A DNA stretch of 14,432 nt from Thermoplasmata archaeon (GTDB taxonomy: Archaea > Thermoplasmatota > Thermoplasmata > Thermoplasmatales > Thermoplasmataceae): NCBI GenBank assembly GCA_021797025.1, contig JAKAAK010000056.1:1-14432 (forward strand), read 5' to 3'. Of the stretch, positions 14,110-14,432 are shown one piece after another. The position numbers and the translations under genes were made by a program. The notes beneath the pieces were generated by a model. The model made no database searches and was not told the DNA's origin. It was given only the letters and a program-made list of their open reading frames with translations. Position 1 is the first letter of the stretch, and each line of letters begins with the position of its first letter.

Positions 14110-14432
14110 ATGAAATCATTATTTCCCTATGCTGGAGGGAAGATCCATTTAATAAGGCACATAGATCAGATCTACAAGAAATCAAACAAAACTGCATTTA
14201 TAGATGTCTTCGGCGGTTCAGGCAAGGTTCTTATGAATATTGATTCCAGGAATAAGATATACAACGATATAGACAATTCCCTGGTCAATATATTCGAGAC
14301 ATTGAGGAATTATCCGGATATGTTAAGAAGTAAATTTGAATATTCACTGAATTCCAGGAAGCTATTCTATGAATATAAGAGTATTACAGATGACAGTGCA
14401 GAGAATGCCTTCAGGAGAGTTTATACCTATCT
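14110..14432 (+). CDS. Second D12-class adenine DNA methylase (partial, cut by window end)
   Basis: The first 107 codons of a methylase related to Dam, running off the window. SLFPYAGGKIHLIRHI (3-18) is the N-terminal AdoMet motif. FIDVFGGSGKVLMN (30-43) is motif I with FGGSG, and NDIDNSLVNIFETLRN (50-65) matches the family's acidic loop. The DPPY motif must lie beyond the end. It differs clearly from the methylase at 11246, so it is not a duplicate. It diverges from the ribbon-helix-helix gene. I see no convincing ribosome site; GTGAT directly before the ATG is too close. Confidence 0.75.
   Translation, partial: MKSLFPYAGGKIHLIRHIDQIYKKSNKTAFIDVFGGSGKVLMNIDSRNKIYNDIDNSLVNIFETLRNYPDMLRSKFEYSLNSRKLFYEYKSITDDSAENAFRRVYTY

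Noticed and set aside
1..14432. CRISPR array, tRNA genes or insertion-sequence ends
   Set aside because: I saw no regularly spaced repeats, no cloverleaf-like tRNA sequence and no terminal inverted repeats around any gene group.

Overview
The window is AT-rich and looks archaeal, most likely from an acidophilic Thermoplasmata relative (Ferroplasma, Acidiplasma or Cuniculiplasma type). This is an inference. It rests on isolated genes that start about 20-28 bases downstream of TATA-like boxes with no Shine-Dalgarno, as in leaderless archaeal transcripts. It also rests on strong AGGTGA or AGGAGGTGA ribosome sites at operon-internal genes, heavy use of ATA and AGG/AGA codons, and several small archaeal zinc-ribbon proteins. 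There is no rRNA or tRNA gene to fix the taxonomy. The gene content is that of an accessory or defence island.

Left part (1-3228, mostly + strand). The window opens in the last codons of one serine resolvase, and a complete serine resolvase follows. Between them lies an 18-bp perfect palindrome inside a roughly 44-bp imperfect one, a good candidate recombinase site or operator. A zeta-toxin-like P-loop kinase is coupled to the resolvase. Next come a single-pass membrane protein, the decayed end of a ribbon-helix-helix gene, and a small PD-(D/E)XK-like protein.

Middle (3404-11121, all - strand). A small zinc-ribbon gene is followed by the main system. A DpdA-like transglycosylase (TGT fold plus a DUF6884/YaaA-like tail) has its own promoter. 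Upstream of it is a four-gene operon: a winged-helix/zinc-ribbon regulator, a 1333-residue SF2 helicase with a DUF1998-type C-terminus (DpdJ-like), a single-HKD phospholipase-D-like protein (DpdK-like), and a 397-residue protein I do not recognise. The last three are tightly packed or overlapping, and the last has a TTG start with a near-perfect Shine-Dalgarno. My reading is a compact archaeal version of the Dpd system. DpdA would exchange guanine in DNA for a 7-deazaguanine, with preQ0 available from host archaeosine synthesis. The helicase, PLD protein and unknown protein would restrict or sense unmodified DNA.

Right part (11246-14432). Diverging from the operon is a Dam-type (DpnM-like) adenine methylase whose stop overlaps the start of a short PD-(D/E)XK nuclease, making a compact restriction-modification pair. 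It is followed by a possible EVE/PUA-like reader protein, an unknown 142-residue protein that may have lost its true start to a one-base deletion, a 52-residue ribbon-helix-helix protein whose relative is the remnant near 2563, and the beginning of a second D12-class methylase cut by the window end. Several modification and restriction modules thus lie next to recombinase genes, consistent with a mosaic, horizontally exchanged island.
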